A DNA stretch of 64,000 nt from the NCBI GenBank assembly GCA_016934535.1, contig JAFGSQ010000016.1, positions 62,001 to 126,000 on the forward strand, read 5' to 3'. Position 1 is the stretch's first letter, and each line of letters opens with the position of its first letter. Of this stretch, positions 27,178 through 36,224 are shown piece after piece. The position numbers and the translations under genes were made by a program. Source of the DNA: a candidate division WOR-3 bacterium. GTDB lineage: Bacteria > SDB-A. The notes under the pieces were generated by a model that saw nothing but the letters and a program-made list of their open reading frames with translations, had not been told where the DNA came from and ran no database searches.

Positions 27178-28353
27178 ATGAACTCACTGGTGCTTTTCGA
27201 GAAAGACAGAGACAATTTTTACCCCCTTTCCCTTTCAAGGCACGTATCGGATCTAATTACAGGTTATTTTACTTTTTCGGAGGGTTTCAGACGCCTGTAC
27301 GATTTGTGCGAAATCACTTTATTATCTCCCGCTTACATGGAAGAACACCTCAGAGAATCTCATCCCGCTTTCCGAATTAACGAAGAACAGCAGTATTCCC
27401 TATATCTTCGCGCCTCTATTTTGCCCGAAAAAAAAATTAAAAAACAAATATCGTTGGACGGACCCGAAGAAGCCTTCACCTGCGAAGGAAGTGTTATCGG
27501 ATTCAGAGGATCCCCTGACACTGCAAAAATGTTTTTTAAGGAAGGCTTGACCCCCAAAAACATGCCTGTCAGGGAAGTTGAAGCGCAGGTTTTCAATAGC
27601 GTGTGTGATATCGTCGAAGGCAATGCTTTGTCGCTTGAAAGAAATTTTACACGCGGAGCTCTGAACGGCGAGATAGCAGGAACGGCTAAACTCATATCGC
27701 CCGAAAAGATATTTGTCGGCGCAAATTCGACAGTTGAAGATTATGTTCTTATCGACGCGAGGAAAGGTCCCGTTCACATAAGCGAAGGAGTAGAAATTAA
27801 ATCCCACAGCGTTGTGGCCGGTCCGGTTTACATAGGACATGGTACTCTTGTAAAACCATTCACTCACATACTCAACGGATGCAGTTTCGGTCCTCAGTGC
27901 AGACTGAGCGGAGAAATATCAAAATCGCTGTTTATCGGATACTCAAACAAACAGCACTCCGGTTTTTTGGGCAATTCATACGTTGGAGAGTGGGTCAATT
28001 TCGGAGCCGGAACGACAAACTCAAACCTCAAGAATAACTATTCCGAGATCACCGTGCATTATAAAGGTGAATTTCACCGGACAGGAATGACTTTTTTGGG
28101 CCTGCTCTGCGGAGACCACGTCAAAACAGCCATTGGCACTCTCTTCAACACAGGAACGACTGTAGGCTTGGGCGCCAACATCTTCAAACCAGGTTTGACG
28201 GATAAATGTATTCCATCTTTAAGCTGGGGACCCGGAGAAAAGTATTCATTTGACAAATTCCTGAAAACAGCTGAAACCGTCATGTCGAGGAGAGAAAGAA
28301 AATTGACGGATTCATACGGAGAAATGCTCGAACACATATTCATAAATTCATGA
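27178..28353 (+). CDS. GlmU-like sugar nucleotidyltransferase/acetyltransferase, Bacteroidota type
   Basis: 391 residues resembling the alternative GlmU-like family (TIGR03991) described in Bacteroidota. The N-terminal part has LFEKDRDNFYPLSLSRHVSDL rather than the classic LAAGxGTRM loop. Residues about 160-365 form a left-handed beta-helix with hexapeptide repeats (IFVGANSTVEDYVLIDA, VEIKSHSVVAGPVYIGHG, VNFGAGTTNSNLKNNYSEI). Such proteins are assigned uridylyltransferase plus glucosamine-1-phosphate acetyltransferase roles. With the short GlmU-like protein at 16499-17422, the two may share UDP-GlcNAc synthesis. It overlaps the PAP2 gene by four bases (ATGA). Confidence 0.78.
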   Translation: MNSLVLFEKDRDNFYPLSLSRHVSDLITGYFTFSEGFRRLYDLCEITLLSPAYMEEHLRESHPAFRINEEQQYSLYLRASILPEKKIKKQISLDGPEEAFTCEGSVIGFRGSPDTAKMFFKEGLTPKNMPVREVEAQVFNSVCDIVEGNALSLERNFTRGALNGEIAGTAKLISPEKIFVGANSTVEDYVLIDARKGPVHISEGVEIKSHSVVAGPVYIGHGTLVKPFTHILNGCSFGPQCRLSGEISKSLFIGYSNKQHSGFLGNSYVGEWVNFGAGTTNSNLKNNYSEITVHYKGEFHRTGMTFLGLLCGDHVKTAIGTLFNTGTTVGLGANIFKPGLTDKCIPSLSWGPGEKYSFDKFLKTAETVMSRRERKLTDSYGEMLEHIFINS

Positions 28354-28886
28354 AAATCCTTCTCCTGTCTTTTTTTTTTCTTTTTTGTTTTAACAGTTTG
28401 TGTTCATTCGACCCTGACCGTCGGGTAACCGAAACCGTAAGAAACAAACTCTCTTCTCCCTTGTCTCAAAATTTAATGGAATATACTACAAAACTCGGGG
28501 ACGGCAGGACAGTTCTTCTAACTTCCACAGTCATGTCTTTTGGTGATGAAAAAATGAGAAGGTGCGGCGAGCTTTCGATGGCATCTTTCGCCGTTTCCGG
28601 AATACTTACCGTCGGCATAAAATACGCTGTGAACAGACAAAGACCCAACGGCGGCACCAGCTCTTTCCCATCGGGTCATACTTCCACCGCTTTTTCCTGG
28701 GCCGCGGTTGTTTCCAGCGAATATCCTCAATACAGTATTCCGGTTTTCGCAGTCGCCGGATTAGTTGGTGTTTCGAGAATAGCTTTGGATAAGCACTGGA
28801 CTTCCGATGTAATCGCAGGAGCAGTCATAGGATATTTTTCGGGTTTGTTTATCGAAAAGATTTCCTGCTGGATAACGGATTATTGA
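28350..28886 (+). CDS. PAP2-family membrane phosphatase
   Basis: 178 residues with a signal-like N-terminus and several hydrophobic segments. All three acid-phosphatase motifs are present: KYAVNRQRP (Kx6RP), SFPSGHTSTAF (PSGH) and SRIALDKHWTSD (SRx5Hx3D). Members dephosphorylate lipid phosphates such as undecaprenyl diphosphate, phosphatidylglycerophosphate or phosphatidate. It overlaps both neighbours by four bases, so it is made together with the UbiA-type enzyme, which suggests an isoprenoid or ether-lipid phosphate substrate, but BacA-like recycling of undecaprenyl diphosphate is equally possible. Confidence 0.9.
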   Translation: MKILLLSFFFLFCFNSLCSFDPDRRVTETVRNKLSSPLSQNLMEYTTKLGDGRTVLLTSTVMSFGDEKMRRCGELSMASFAVSGILTVGIKYAVNRQRPNGGTSSFPSGHTSTAFSWAAVVSSEYPQYSIPVFAVAGLVGVSRIALDKHWTSDVIAGAVIGYFSGLFIEKISCWITDY

Positions 28887-29725
28887 AAAACCTCGCATAT
28901 AAAAAATTCCTGCCTTATTTAATTGTAACAAGGCCGTTAAACCTTGTCATAATCGCCGCAGCAGTTTATTTGGGATTTGCAGTCACTTCTAACGCTTTTG
29001 TGCCTTCTGTCCGCCAAACAATTTTATTCGTGCCAATTATCCTTCTAGCCGCCGCGGGATACTGCATCAACGATGTTCTTGACATGAAAGAAGACAAAAT
29101 CAACAAACCTGATCGAGTTCTCGTCAGAAAAGCCGTGTCTAAAAAGACTTGCACTATTTACGCCCTGGTACTTACAGCTTTTTCTGTTGCTATTTCTCTT
29201 CATGATATGACTCTTGCTGTCGTAAACACCACTTTGATAGTCTTCGTTCTAGCGTACAATTTTTTTCTTAAAAAAACACCCCTCGCAGGAAACTTTACGA
29301 CGGCAATTCTTTCATCTTTCCCCGTAATTTGGGGAAGTTATATTGGAGGTACTGTAAATCTCGACATTATATATATCGCTGTCCTCGCCTTTATCCTTCA
29401 CTTTACCCGTGAAATAGTAAAGGACATTGAAGATATCAAAGGAGACTCACTCGCAGGTAAAAACACAACGGCGGTCTTTTTCGGAGCAAAAATATCGGTT
29501 TTGCTCGCTTCTTTTCTGATTTTATTATCCTGTGTAATGGCGATTTTTGTTTTTACATATCTTTTTAGAATATCTGTCTGCTCAACTTTTTCTTCCGCAA
29601 TTGTTACTTTATCATTGATGTTCAGTTTGTTTGCTTTGTTGAGGGCAAAATTTCCGATTGCTTCAAAATCCATCAGAATCTCAATGATTCTGTGTGTCTT
29701 CTGTCTGTTTTTCCTCTACTTATAA
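28883..29725 (+). CDS. UbiA-family prenyltransferase resembling DGGGP synthase
   Basis: 280 residues with about eight membrane helices. The first aspartate motif is NDVLDMKEDKINKPDR (NDxxDxxxD). The second is DIEDIKGDSLAGKNTTAV. The wording of both, above all DKINKPDR, resembles the geranylgeranylglyceryl-phosphate geranylgeranyltransferase branch rather than ubiquinone UbiA or haem O synthase. It starts with TTG overlapping the PAP2 stop. Archaeal-type ether-lipid genes have been reported in FCB-group bacteria, which makes that role plausible. Menaquinone or other aromatic prenylation cannot be excluded without a tree. Confidence 0.78.
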   Translation: MKNLAYKKFLPYLIVTRPLNLVIIAAAVYLGFAVTSNAFVPSVRQTILFVPIILLAAAGYCINDVLDMKEDKINKPDRVLVRKAVSKKTCTIYALVLTAFSVAISLHDMTLAVVNTTLIVFVLAYNFFLKKTPLAGNFTTAILSSFPVIWGSYIGGTVNLDIIYIAVLAFILHFTREIVKDIEDIKGDSLAGKNTTAVFFGAKISVLLASFLILLSCVMAIFVFTYLFRISVCSTFSSAIVTLSLMFSLFALLRAKFPIASKSIRISMILCVFCLFFLYL

Positions 29726-29752
29726 AAAAAAGGGACCGGATACCCGGTCCCT
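29724..29752 (-). terminator. Intrinsic terminator of the lipoprotein cluster
   Basis: A 9-bp perfect stem, AGGGACCGG / CCGGTCCCT, with a 4-base loop lies 21 bases past the minus-strand lipoprotein stop. Read on the minus strand it is followed by a run of T residues (A-run at 29724-29730). On the plus strand no T-run follows, although the stem may also slow the converging UbiA transcript. Confidence 0.88.
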
Positions 29753-29772
29753 GTAAACCCTAAAAGGATAAT

Positions 29773-31383
29773 TTACAAACCGAACCAAACAAGCACTGCG
29801 TCGTAAATAGAAGCGATAGGTTCGTAATTAACCGCATCCCACTGCATGACTCTTCCTCCAAAACTAAAGGAAACAGATTTTATATCCATCGACGGATTAG
29901 AATGAAAAACTCCAATCGGAGTTTCAGTCCATGGAACAGGTCCTATCCATTTGTAGATAACTGTAATATTTGGATCGGAAGTTCTTAGGTTTTCAACATA
30001 AGCTAATGCTGGATATACAGGTGGAATGTTATGAGTCATTTCAACATATAAAGTGTCCTGAGGAAGTCCGTATGTCGAAGCATAACTGCTTGGAGCTGCT
30101 CCATCGAGTACCCAGTTTCCTGAACAATTCGTATAATATTCAACTCCCAGATATTTTTTTACAATAGTACCGCCAATACCGAAAGTATCAAGCTGATTAA
30201 AGAAATTCAAACCAAATGTCCACAACCTTCCACCGCAGTTAAGATAATCTTCAAGCGCCAGAGTATCTCTCGAAAAACCTGAAATAAATGTACTCGGATC
30301 GTCGCGTACATAAATAACAAGCTTGGCGTTTTTGAGACTGTCTTTGGGTAAGACTCCACTATTTCTGTTAATGAATCTCACAGTTGTGTTGGGTCTTATT
30401 GTGTTGAAAAGGTCCACGTACCAGTTAAGATTATTATAAGTTTGGGTTGTTGCCATCAAAACGAGTATTTCTCCAGCATCAAGATTCGGATTTATTGTTC
30501 TGAACGCTAAAGAATCTACGTTGCTTTGGACATGGGATGCATTTCTGCCCTGTAAATAAAAAACGTGCAATCCATCATTCAGGTTCTGGGTCACTGTAAT
30601 AAACGAATCACCTGCTGTGTTCGGATTCATATCGGTCCATTCTGACCAGATGTCATTATCAATTTTATATCTATACCCGATAGGCATGTTCCATTCTGGA
30701 TTGAGCGTATCAATTCTACTCCACCAGAACTGCAGGCCTTTCCATGACGGTGTGCTGTGATCAAGATAAAACATTACCGGTGTGTCTGTTTTGAACCAAA
30801 AATATGGCCTTGTTTCATCGTAATATTTTAGCAGACCAGAGTTTAAATCGTTTGCCATAGTGTCCGGTGGTACAATTTCTATCACCGGTTTTTCACTATA
30901 AACACTCCATCCTCTTTGAGCTGGCATCGGATCTCTCATACCTTCGTCGTCGACAGCTCTGACGTAAAAATATCCCCTAAAATGCCATATCTCTCGGACA
31001 TCGTAAAATGTGTCCGGTACTATTATTACCGTGTCAACAATTGTGTCGAGTACAATTAGCGAATCCGGGACATCGTCGACCGTAAGTTTCATCGTGTCGC
31101 TCGAAGCGAAAATCGAGTCCCAGCCTGTAATTTGGGAAGGATTGACTGAATCTCCTGACACAAACCATTCGTAATAAGCAACAACTCCGTCTTCGTCTGT
31201 ACCGTACCAATAAACCAGAGAAACAGCATTTATAGTGTCTATTCCGGGCGGTACATTGACGATGTAAGTTTCGGGCGGTTTGTTCTGATTAAGAGATCCA
31301 GTTGGGGCTGTGCTGCAACCCAACCAGAGTCCGGCGGCCAAAGCGGCCAGGACGAATAAAGTAGCAATAGTTGTTTTTCTCAT
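29773..31383 (-). CDS. Surface lipoprotein with FN3-like modules and a Rossmann-like C-terminal domain
   Basis: 536 residues with signal peptide and lipobox WLGC (cysteine near 23). After a short linker, PPETYIVNVPPGIDTINA onwards reads like FN3 modules with repeated 'DTV' strands to about residue 300. The C-terminal part (GEILVLMATTQTYNNLNWYV, KLVIYVRDD, LEDYLNCGGRLWTFG) resembles a glutamine-amidotransferase-like fold, often seen without catalytic residues in large FCB surface proteins. It is last of three lipoprotein genes and ends in a strong terminator. Function unknown. Confidence 0.68.
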   Translation of the reverse strand: MRKTTIATLFVLAALAAGLWLGCSTAPTGSLNQNKPPETYIVNVPPGIDTINAVSLVYWYGTDEDGVVAYYEWFVSGDSVNPSQITGWDSIFASSDTMKLTVDDVPDSLIVLDTIVDTVIIVPDTFYDVREIWHFRGYFYVRAVDDEGMRDPMPAQRGWSVYSEKPVIEIVPPDTMANDLNSGLLKYYDETRPYFWFKTDTPVMFYLDHSTPSWKGLQFWWSRIDTLNPEWNMPIGYRYKIDNDIWSEWTDMNPNTAGDSFITVTQNLNDGLHVFYLQGRNASHVQSNVDSLAFRTINPNLDAGEILVLMATTQTYNNLNWYVDLFNTIRPNTTVRFINRNSGVLPKDSLKNAKLVIYVRDDPSTFISGFSRDTLALEDYLNCGGRLWTFGLNFFNQLDTFGIGGTIVKKYLGVEYYTNCSGNWVLDGAAPSSYASTYGLPQDTLYVEMTHNIPPVYPALAYVENLRTSDPNITVIYKWIGPVPWTETPIGVFHSNPSMDIKSVSFSFGGRVMQWDAVNYEPIASIYDAVLVWFGL

Positions 31384-31398
31384 TTTCCCCCTCCTCGA

Positions 31399-32403
31399 TT
31401 ACGGAGCCGCAAAATAATAAATCGAAGTGTGAAGAGCTATTCCGATAGCGGCCTGATACTGCGTTGACACATCGATGTATCCTCTTCTGCCCGACGGAGT
31501 GTGTCTTTGGAACCTTATTTCATAAACGTTGTTCTGTGCTCCTCTTATTTCGTCCATGATTCCCCAGACGCTCCCCATTGAAAGCTGATACTGATAATAG
31601 GCATCGGTGCCGAGAGACAACTGTTCGATGTTAGCCGTGTCGGGATTGTCACTGAACTTCAGAAAATATATCGGAACTCCTGCGGCGTTCGCGGCGTTTA
31701 TCACAGCCTGTCTGTCTAATGGATCCTCATTATTAACACCGTCACCAAAAACTACTATACCTTTGTTTCCGCTCTGCCCCTGAATCTCAGTTATCGCTCT
31801 ATTTACGCCCCTGAACATTGCACTTCTCCCCCAATAGCTCGGGAAATCGGCTCCGGCTTCAAGAATCGTTATCGATTTCGTGAAATCGGTTATGAGTGTG
31901 TCATAACTGTGGAATCCGATGATTGCTATGGAATCTCTGGGATCTTTCCAGTTTATGAAACGTTTGATGTATGTTGTTATGGTTGCATCGTAGGAGGCGA
32001 CTGACGAAGACATGCTTCTCACAAGAACAATTGAATTGTAATCGTTTCCGCCAGTAGTGTTCAGCGTCCTCATAGTCATATCATTGAAGAGAACGGCGTT
32101 AGTGTCTATGCTGCCGTCAGGTCTGTAAGACATTTCACGGACAGTGAAATTCGCTTTGTTGAGATTTTCGACGGATATATTTTCCTGCGTCTTAACGCTC
32201 ACTCTCACTATTACGTCACCGCCCGAAAACTCGATGCCGAGAATCGAAGTTGTAATGCCTGTAGTCGAGCTGTCGTCTCTGTTTATATAAGGAGGAATTG
32301 TTGGCGGTTGATCGATAACGCTTTTCGAGCAACCGGCGAAAACAGTCAAAAGCGAAATCAGAAACGTCAGAGATGTAAAAATTGTTCTGCCATTTATTTT
32401 CAT
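31399..32403 (-). CDS. Lipoprotein with von Willebrand A-like domain
   Basis: 334 residues, lipobox FAGC (cysteine near 24). Residues about 115-300 have a vWA fold: strand NSIVLVRSMSSSV at the metal-site position, IGFHSYD, GRSAMFRGVNRAI and GIVVFGDGVNNEDP. The usual D-x-S-x-S metal site is changed: the first Asp position reads V (or R), while the later Ser and Asp-Gly elements remain. Metal-dependent ligand binding may therefore be altered. It sits between two other lipoproteins with 13- to 15-base gaps, suggesting one envelope complex. Confidence 0.75.
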   Translation of the reverse strand: MKINGRTIFTSLTFLISLLTVFAGCSKSVIDQPPTIPPYINRDDSSTTGITTSILGIEFSGGDVIVRVSVKTQENISVENLNKANFTVREMSYRPDGSIDTNAVLFNDMTMRTLNTTGGNDYNSIVLVRSMSSSVASYDATITTYIKRFINWKDPRDSIAIIGFHSYDTLITDFTKSITILEAGADFPSYWGRSAMFRGVNRAITEIQGQSGNKGIVVFGDGVNNEDPLDRQAVINAANAAGVPIYFLKFSDNPDTANIEQLSLGTDAYYQYQLSMGSVWGIMDEIRGAQNNVYEIRFQRHTPSGRRGYIDVSTQYQAAIGIALHTSIYYFAAP

Positions 32404-32416
32404 CTGGTCCTCCGTA

Positions 32417-33361
32417 TTAATACACGTATCTGAGTTTGGGAACGGGTTGATAGTTCCAGCGGAAATAAATCACGGCTGAATCCAAATCACTTGCCGGAGG
32501 AGACATATATATGCTGTCTACGCTGATCTTCAGATACCGTTGCATCGTGCTCTGCAACCAAACAATGTCTCCCATGACGATAGGAGTTGTATACAAATAC
32601 TGGTCTCCTATCGGAGCTATCCTAAGCTCAGCCCAGCTGGAATCAGAACCGACATTATAAATACCTGCTTGTTTTCCTCCGGAAAACGGCGGATTGAATG
32701 CGGAATTTATCTGAAGGAATGCGAGGGCTGTATCGGTTACAATAGTTGTATCGTAAACCCATAAAGTGTCAATGAATGTAGAGTCTATTATGAAAACGGT
32801 AGTGTCTATTCTGTCCAACGAGTCGCACGGATCGTACAGGTACACTTCGGCAATTGAGTGTAGCTGGGAATTTCCGAAACCGATGACTTCAAATGTATTT
32901 TCATCCCATATCGCGGCAAAATTTCCGTTGAGTCCGTATGCGACCATGTGGGAAGAACCGGATTTTGTAGTTGTGCTGACCCTGCCGACTGTATCTGCGG
33001 ACCAGACATTCCCGCTGCTCTCTCTCGAAAAAAGGACAGTATACGTACCAAGCTGTTGTGCGTCGTTGAGCGTCCAGCTGTTGAAATAAGTTGTGTCGCC
33101 GCTGACGACTTCGTATGCCGGGAATACAGTGTCTATAGTGTTCCCGAAAATTACTCTGTATCTTCTCGCCTGGGTTATTATGTCCCATGTGAATTTGACG
33201 CCTAGACCGTCGGTAGTAGTGCCCTGAGCGGCAAAATGGTAATCAATCACTATGGTGCCTTCGTGTCGCTTCCCTTCGTCCAAAGGAATAGTCGAACATC
33301 CCACGAATATGAACATCACCAGGAAAACGGCAGATAGTATAAACCCCGTTTTTCTAACCAT
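32417..33361 (-). CDS. Lipoprotein of unknown function, first of three
   Basis: 314 residues with signal peptide and lipobox FVGC (cysteine near 22). The mature protein is beta-rich (VKFTWDIITQARRYRVIFGN resembles an FN3-like strand pattern), with 'DTTVFIIDSTFIDTLWVYD' repeats in the middle. No catalytic motif. The ATG follows AAGGAGGG seven bases upstream. It leads the three-gene lipoprotein unit. Confidence 0.62.
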   Translation of the reverse strand: MVRKTGFILSAVFLVMFIFVGCSTIPLDEGKRHEGTIVIDYHFAAQGTTTDGLGVKFTWDIITQARRYRVIFGNTIDTVFPAYEVVSGDTTYFNSWTLNDAQQLGTYTVLFSRESSGNVWSADTVGRVSTTTKSGSSHMVAYGLNGNFAAIWDENTFEVIGFGNSQLHSIAEVYLYDPCDSLDRIDTTVFIIDSTFIDTLWVYDTTIVTDTALAFLQINSAFNPPFSGGKQAGIYNVGSDSSWAELRIAPIGDQYLYTTPIVMGDIVWLQSTMQRYLKISVDSIYMSPPASDLDSAVIYFRWNYQPVPKLRYVY

Positions 33362-33426
33362 CAGCTTCCCTCCTTCCTGAAAGGCATACTATATGTTTTG
33401 AAACTCAAAATCATTTAATTAGTAAA

Positions 33427-33453
33427 ATTATCAGCTGGTTCAACCAAAGTCAA
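33427..33453 (-). promoter_or_regulatory. Possible promoter for the lipoprotein cluster
   Basis: On the minus strand TTGACT and GATAAT (five of six) are only 15 bases apart, about 65 bases before the first ATG. The short spacer lowers confidence. The rest of the gap between divergent genes (33362-33540) is AT-rich without clear structure. Confidence 0.35.
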
Positions 33454-33540
33454 CATAAATTTGACCTTTAAAATGACAGTCTAATCAATATTTATGAAAT
33501 CTTTGTTGTTGGTTGATATTTACCGTGATAAAACATACGC

Positions 33541-34287
33541 ATGAAAATCAGCCTCGTCATACCCGTGTTCAATGAAACATCCATCCTGAGAAGGACTCAC
33601 CGTTCCGTGAAAGCCTTTTTAGATGATTTCGGACCCGGAGAAGCGGAAGGTATTTACGTCGACGACGGCAGTTCCGACGGATCATTCGAAGTGCTCGAAA
33701 AACTTTGCCTGGGCTCTTCTCAGGTGTTCAAGCTGGTTCGGCATCATGTTAATTGCGGCCAGCACTGCGCCGTTCTCACGGGCATGAGACGTTCCACCGG
33801 AGACCTTGTTCTCACTGCCGATGCAGACCTTCAGACTCCTCTTTGGAATTTTCAAACCCTATTGAATGCCATGGAAAGCGGAGATTCCGTAATCTCGGGA
33901 ATTAGAATAGACAGGACAGATCCGCTTCCTAGGAAAATCATTTCATTTTTTCTAAACGCTCAGCTTTCTTTCCTGTTCAGAAACCGCATAAAAGACATCG
34001 GCTCGATGTTCAAGTGCTACCGGAAAAATGCCGTCCAAGATATTTTGAAAAATTCAAACAAAAACACTTTTGTGCCGGCTCTTGCTATGAAACTTGGATA
34101 CACGATTAAAGAAGTTCCTGTCCGGCAGGAATCTCCCGTGAGAAAATCGCGATACGATTTGGCGAGACTGTCCAGGCTCTATCTCAGACTCGCTGTCGAA
34201 GTAGGATTACCGTGTCATTTGCTGATTTTTGCTTTTTCAGTTTTTATTATAATCTTTTTTGCGGAATTGGTTATCATGCTATTTTAA
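33541..34287 (+). CDS. GT2 glycosyltransferase, dolichyl-phosphate mannose synthase-like
   Basis: 248 residues. GT-A motifs: SLVIPVFNETSIL, VDDGSSDGS and TADADLQTP (DxD-type metal site). The C-terminus has a single hydrophobic segment (about 222-246). This layout fits enzymes that load a sugar on undecaprenyl or dolichyl phosphate at the cytoplasmic face, although those often have two more helices. The neighbour (DUF2723) is a candidate acceptor-side glycosyltransferase that would use such a lipid-linked sugar. The donor sugar is not known. Confidence 0.82.
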   Translation: MKISLVIPVFNETSILRRTHRSVKAFLDDFGPGEAEGIYVDDGSSDGSFEVLEKLCLGSSQVFKLVRHHVNCGQHCAVLTGMRRSTGDLVLTADADLQTPLWNFQTLLNAMESGDSVISGIRIDRTDPLPRKIISFFLNAQLSFLFRNRIKDIGSMFKCYRKNAVQDILKNSNKNTFVPALAMKLGYTIKEVPVRQESPVRKSRYDLARLSRLYLRLAVEVGLPCHLLIFAFSVFIIIFFAELVIMLF

Positions 34288-34379
34288 AGAATTCTTAATA
34301 TATATTGTTATGATTTTGGTCCGGTATACTATATGTCCTTTAATAATCAGTTCAATTAAATCGAAACTCAGGGGGCGGC

Positions 34380-36224
34380 GTGCGATTTGATAAAAAATAC
34401 GGATTTTTGCTTTCGTTTCTTTTTTTTATGTTGCTGAACGCGACTTTTTACCTGGCCACTGTAGCTCCGGGTCTGACGTTCATTGATTCCGGAGAACTTA
34501 CCGCCTGCGGAGCGCTTTACGGCATTCCTCACCCGACGGGATATCCGCTATATTCGCTTTTTGTCAGAATTTTCATCTCTTTGACTTCCGTTTTCAAAGT
34601 TGAAGCGGATATTGCTTCAAATCTGTTTTCGGTCCTCTGCGCCTGCCTGGCGGGCGCAGTTTTGTCTTCATCCCTGCATAGAAAAACCGGTTTTATTCCG
34701 GCCCTGATTTTAGACATTCTCCTTTGCTTTCATCCGATCGTGTGGTCGGCGGCTACAGAAACTGAGGTTTACGCTCTTACTCTCCTTCTTTCATCAACGC
34801 TTCTCGCCGTATTTTTGAACACTCCGAAAAAGAAATACTATCTTTCTTTCTCTTTACTTCTATCTTACATGTGCGGACTTTTTTTGGGAAATCATCTCAT
34901 GATAGCCGGATTTGTATTACCTCTGCTCTTTTATTCAGCCCTGAGGCTCCAGAGAAAAAAAAGATTTTTCGCCTTTTTCGCCATTGTCGCCGCTGCAGCA
35001 GGCGCCAGCATATATTTGACAATCTACTACAGGTCTATGTGCCCACCGCCCCTGGATTGGGGCGGGACTTCGCGAGGATTCACCCAGCTTTTTTATCACG
35101 TGACCGGAAAGCAATATCAGGTCTGGATGTTTTCAAAGGGTGCCCTCGGTTTCTTGTCCGCTCTTTCAAATCTTCTTAAATTTATTTTCATAAATCCGTT
35201 CGCGCCTCTTTATCTTCTCGCAGTCCCCGGGATCATGCACCTTTACAGAAAAAACAGGCCTTTACTGTTCATTCTGCTGGCGTGCTTCGGTCTCAACCTT
35301 GCCTACGCTTCCTCATACAGCATACCGGACATATCAAGCTATATGATTCCTTCAGTAACGGTCATAGCGGTTCTCTGTGCTTTCGGATCATTTTGGCTTT
35401 TTTCAAAAAAATCCGCTCGGTTTTTTATCGCGGTGGTTTTGATCCTCGCCGTTTTTCCGATGTACAACGGATTCAGAAAAGAAGACAAAACAGGTCTTTT
35501 TCTCGCCGAGGACTACGCTCTTTCCATACTCTCTTTTCTTCCGGAATCGTCGGTTTATCTCGTAAACTCCCCCGGGGCTCTCGCCTGGGAGGAAGTATCT
35601 CCGATCATATACTTTCAAAGCATTAAAATGCACAGAACAGACGTCACGGTAATCGACAAAGAACTTTTGCGGAGGTCGTGGTATGTGATTTGGATAAACT
35701 CTGAAAATCCTGATCTTGCGGAATCATGGCCGAATGAGTACAACAGTTTCCTGCTTCTTCTGACCGCCTGGGAGAAAGGAGACGAAGTGGACACAGGCTC
35801 TCTTCAGAATGCTTTTGAAAATTTGATTTTTGCCCTTTACAGATACGGAAAAAGCCGTGGCGGATTTTTCATTTCCAATCCGCCTTCCGGAAAGTTCACG
35901 GCACATCCCGATCATGACCTGAGAAAATTATCCGAAGTCTCGTTTTTGCCTTACGGTTTTTTCTTCACGGACGACAGCTCGGCAGATGACTCGCATATTT
36001 GGAAATCACTGACCTTGAGGCCTGTTCCCGGAAATTTGTCCCGTAACGAAAGAGTCCTCATGATAACGGGAAACATCAAACAATCCGCCTGGAGAAAGGT
36101 TTACAGAATCAATATGGAAAGCGGAGGGAAGTTCACTGAGAAGTCACTTCCCTACATCGAATTCATTATCAAGCTTGATCCGGAGGATACTCTGGCGTCT
36201 GGAATCATGAATCGGTTTTACTGA
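34380..36224 (+). CDS. DUF2723 multi-spanning membrane protein, possible GT-C glycosyltransferase
   Basis: 614 residues from a GTG behind GGGGGCGG. About ten membrane helices occupy residues 10-365, and the rest is a soluble domain. The DUF2723 signature IDSGELTACGALYGIPHPTGYPLY sits in the first periplasmic loop, with the Asp-Ser-Gly-Glu acidic pair equivalent to the catalytic site of protein O-mannosyltransferases. It is preceded by the GT2 gene. A role in transferring a lipid-linked sugar to protein or lipid is an inference from fold. It converges with rpsT and overlaps it by 20 bases. Confidence 0.78.
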   Translation: MRFDKKYGFLLSFLFFMLLNATFYLATVAPGLTFIDSGELTACGALYGIPHPTGYPLYSLFVRIFISLTSVFKVEADIASNLFSVLCACLAGAVLSSSLHRKTGFIPALILDILLCFHPIVWSAATETEVYALTLLLSSTLLAVFLNTPKKKYYLSFSLLLSYMCGLFLGNHLMIAGFVLPLLFYSALRLQRKKRFFAFFAIVAAAAGASIYLTIYYRSMCPPPLDWGGTSRGFTQLFYHVTGKQYQVWMFSKGALGFLSALSNLLKFIFINPFAPLYLLAVPGIMHLYRKNRPLLFILLACFGLNLAYASSYSIPDISSYMIPSVTVIAVLCAFGSFWLFSKKSARFFIAVVLILAVFPMYNGFRKEDKTGLFLAEDYALSILSFLPESSVYLVNSPGALAWEEVSPIIYFQSIKMHRTDVTVIDKELLRRSWYVIWINSENPDLAESWPNEYNSFLLLLTAWEKGDEVDTGSLQNAFENLIFALYRYGKSRGGFFISNPPSGKFTAHPDHDLRKLSEVSFLPYGFFFTDDSSADDSHIWKSLTLRPVPGNLSRNERVLMITGNIKQSAWRKVYRINMESGGKFTEKSLPYIEFIIKLDPEDTLASGIMNRFY

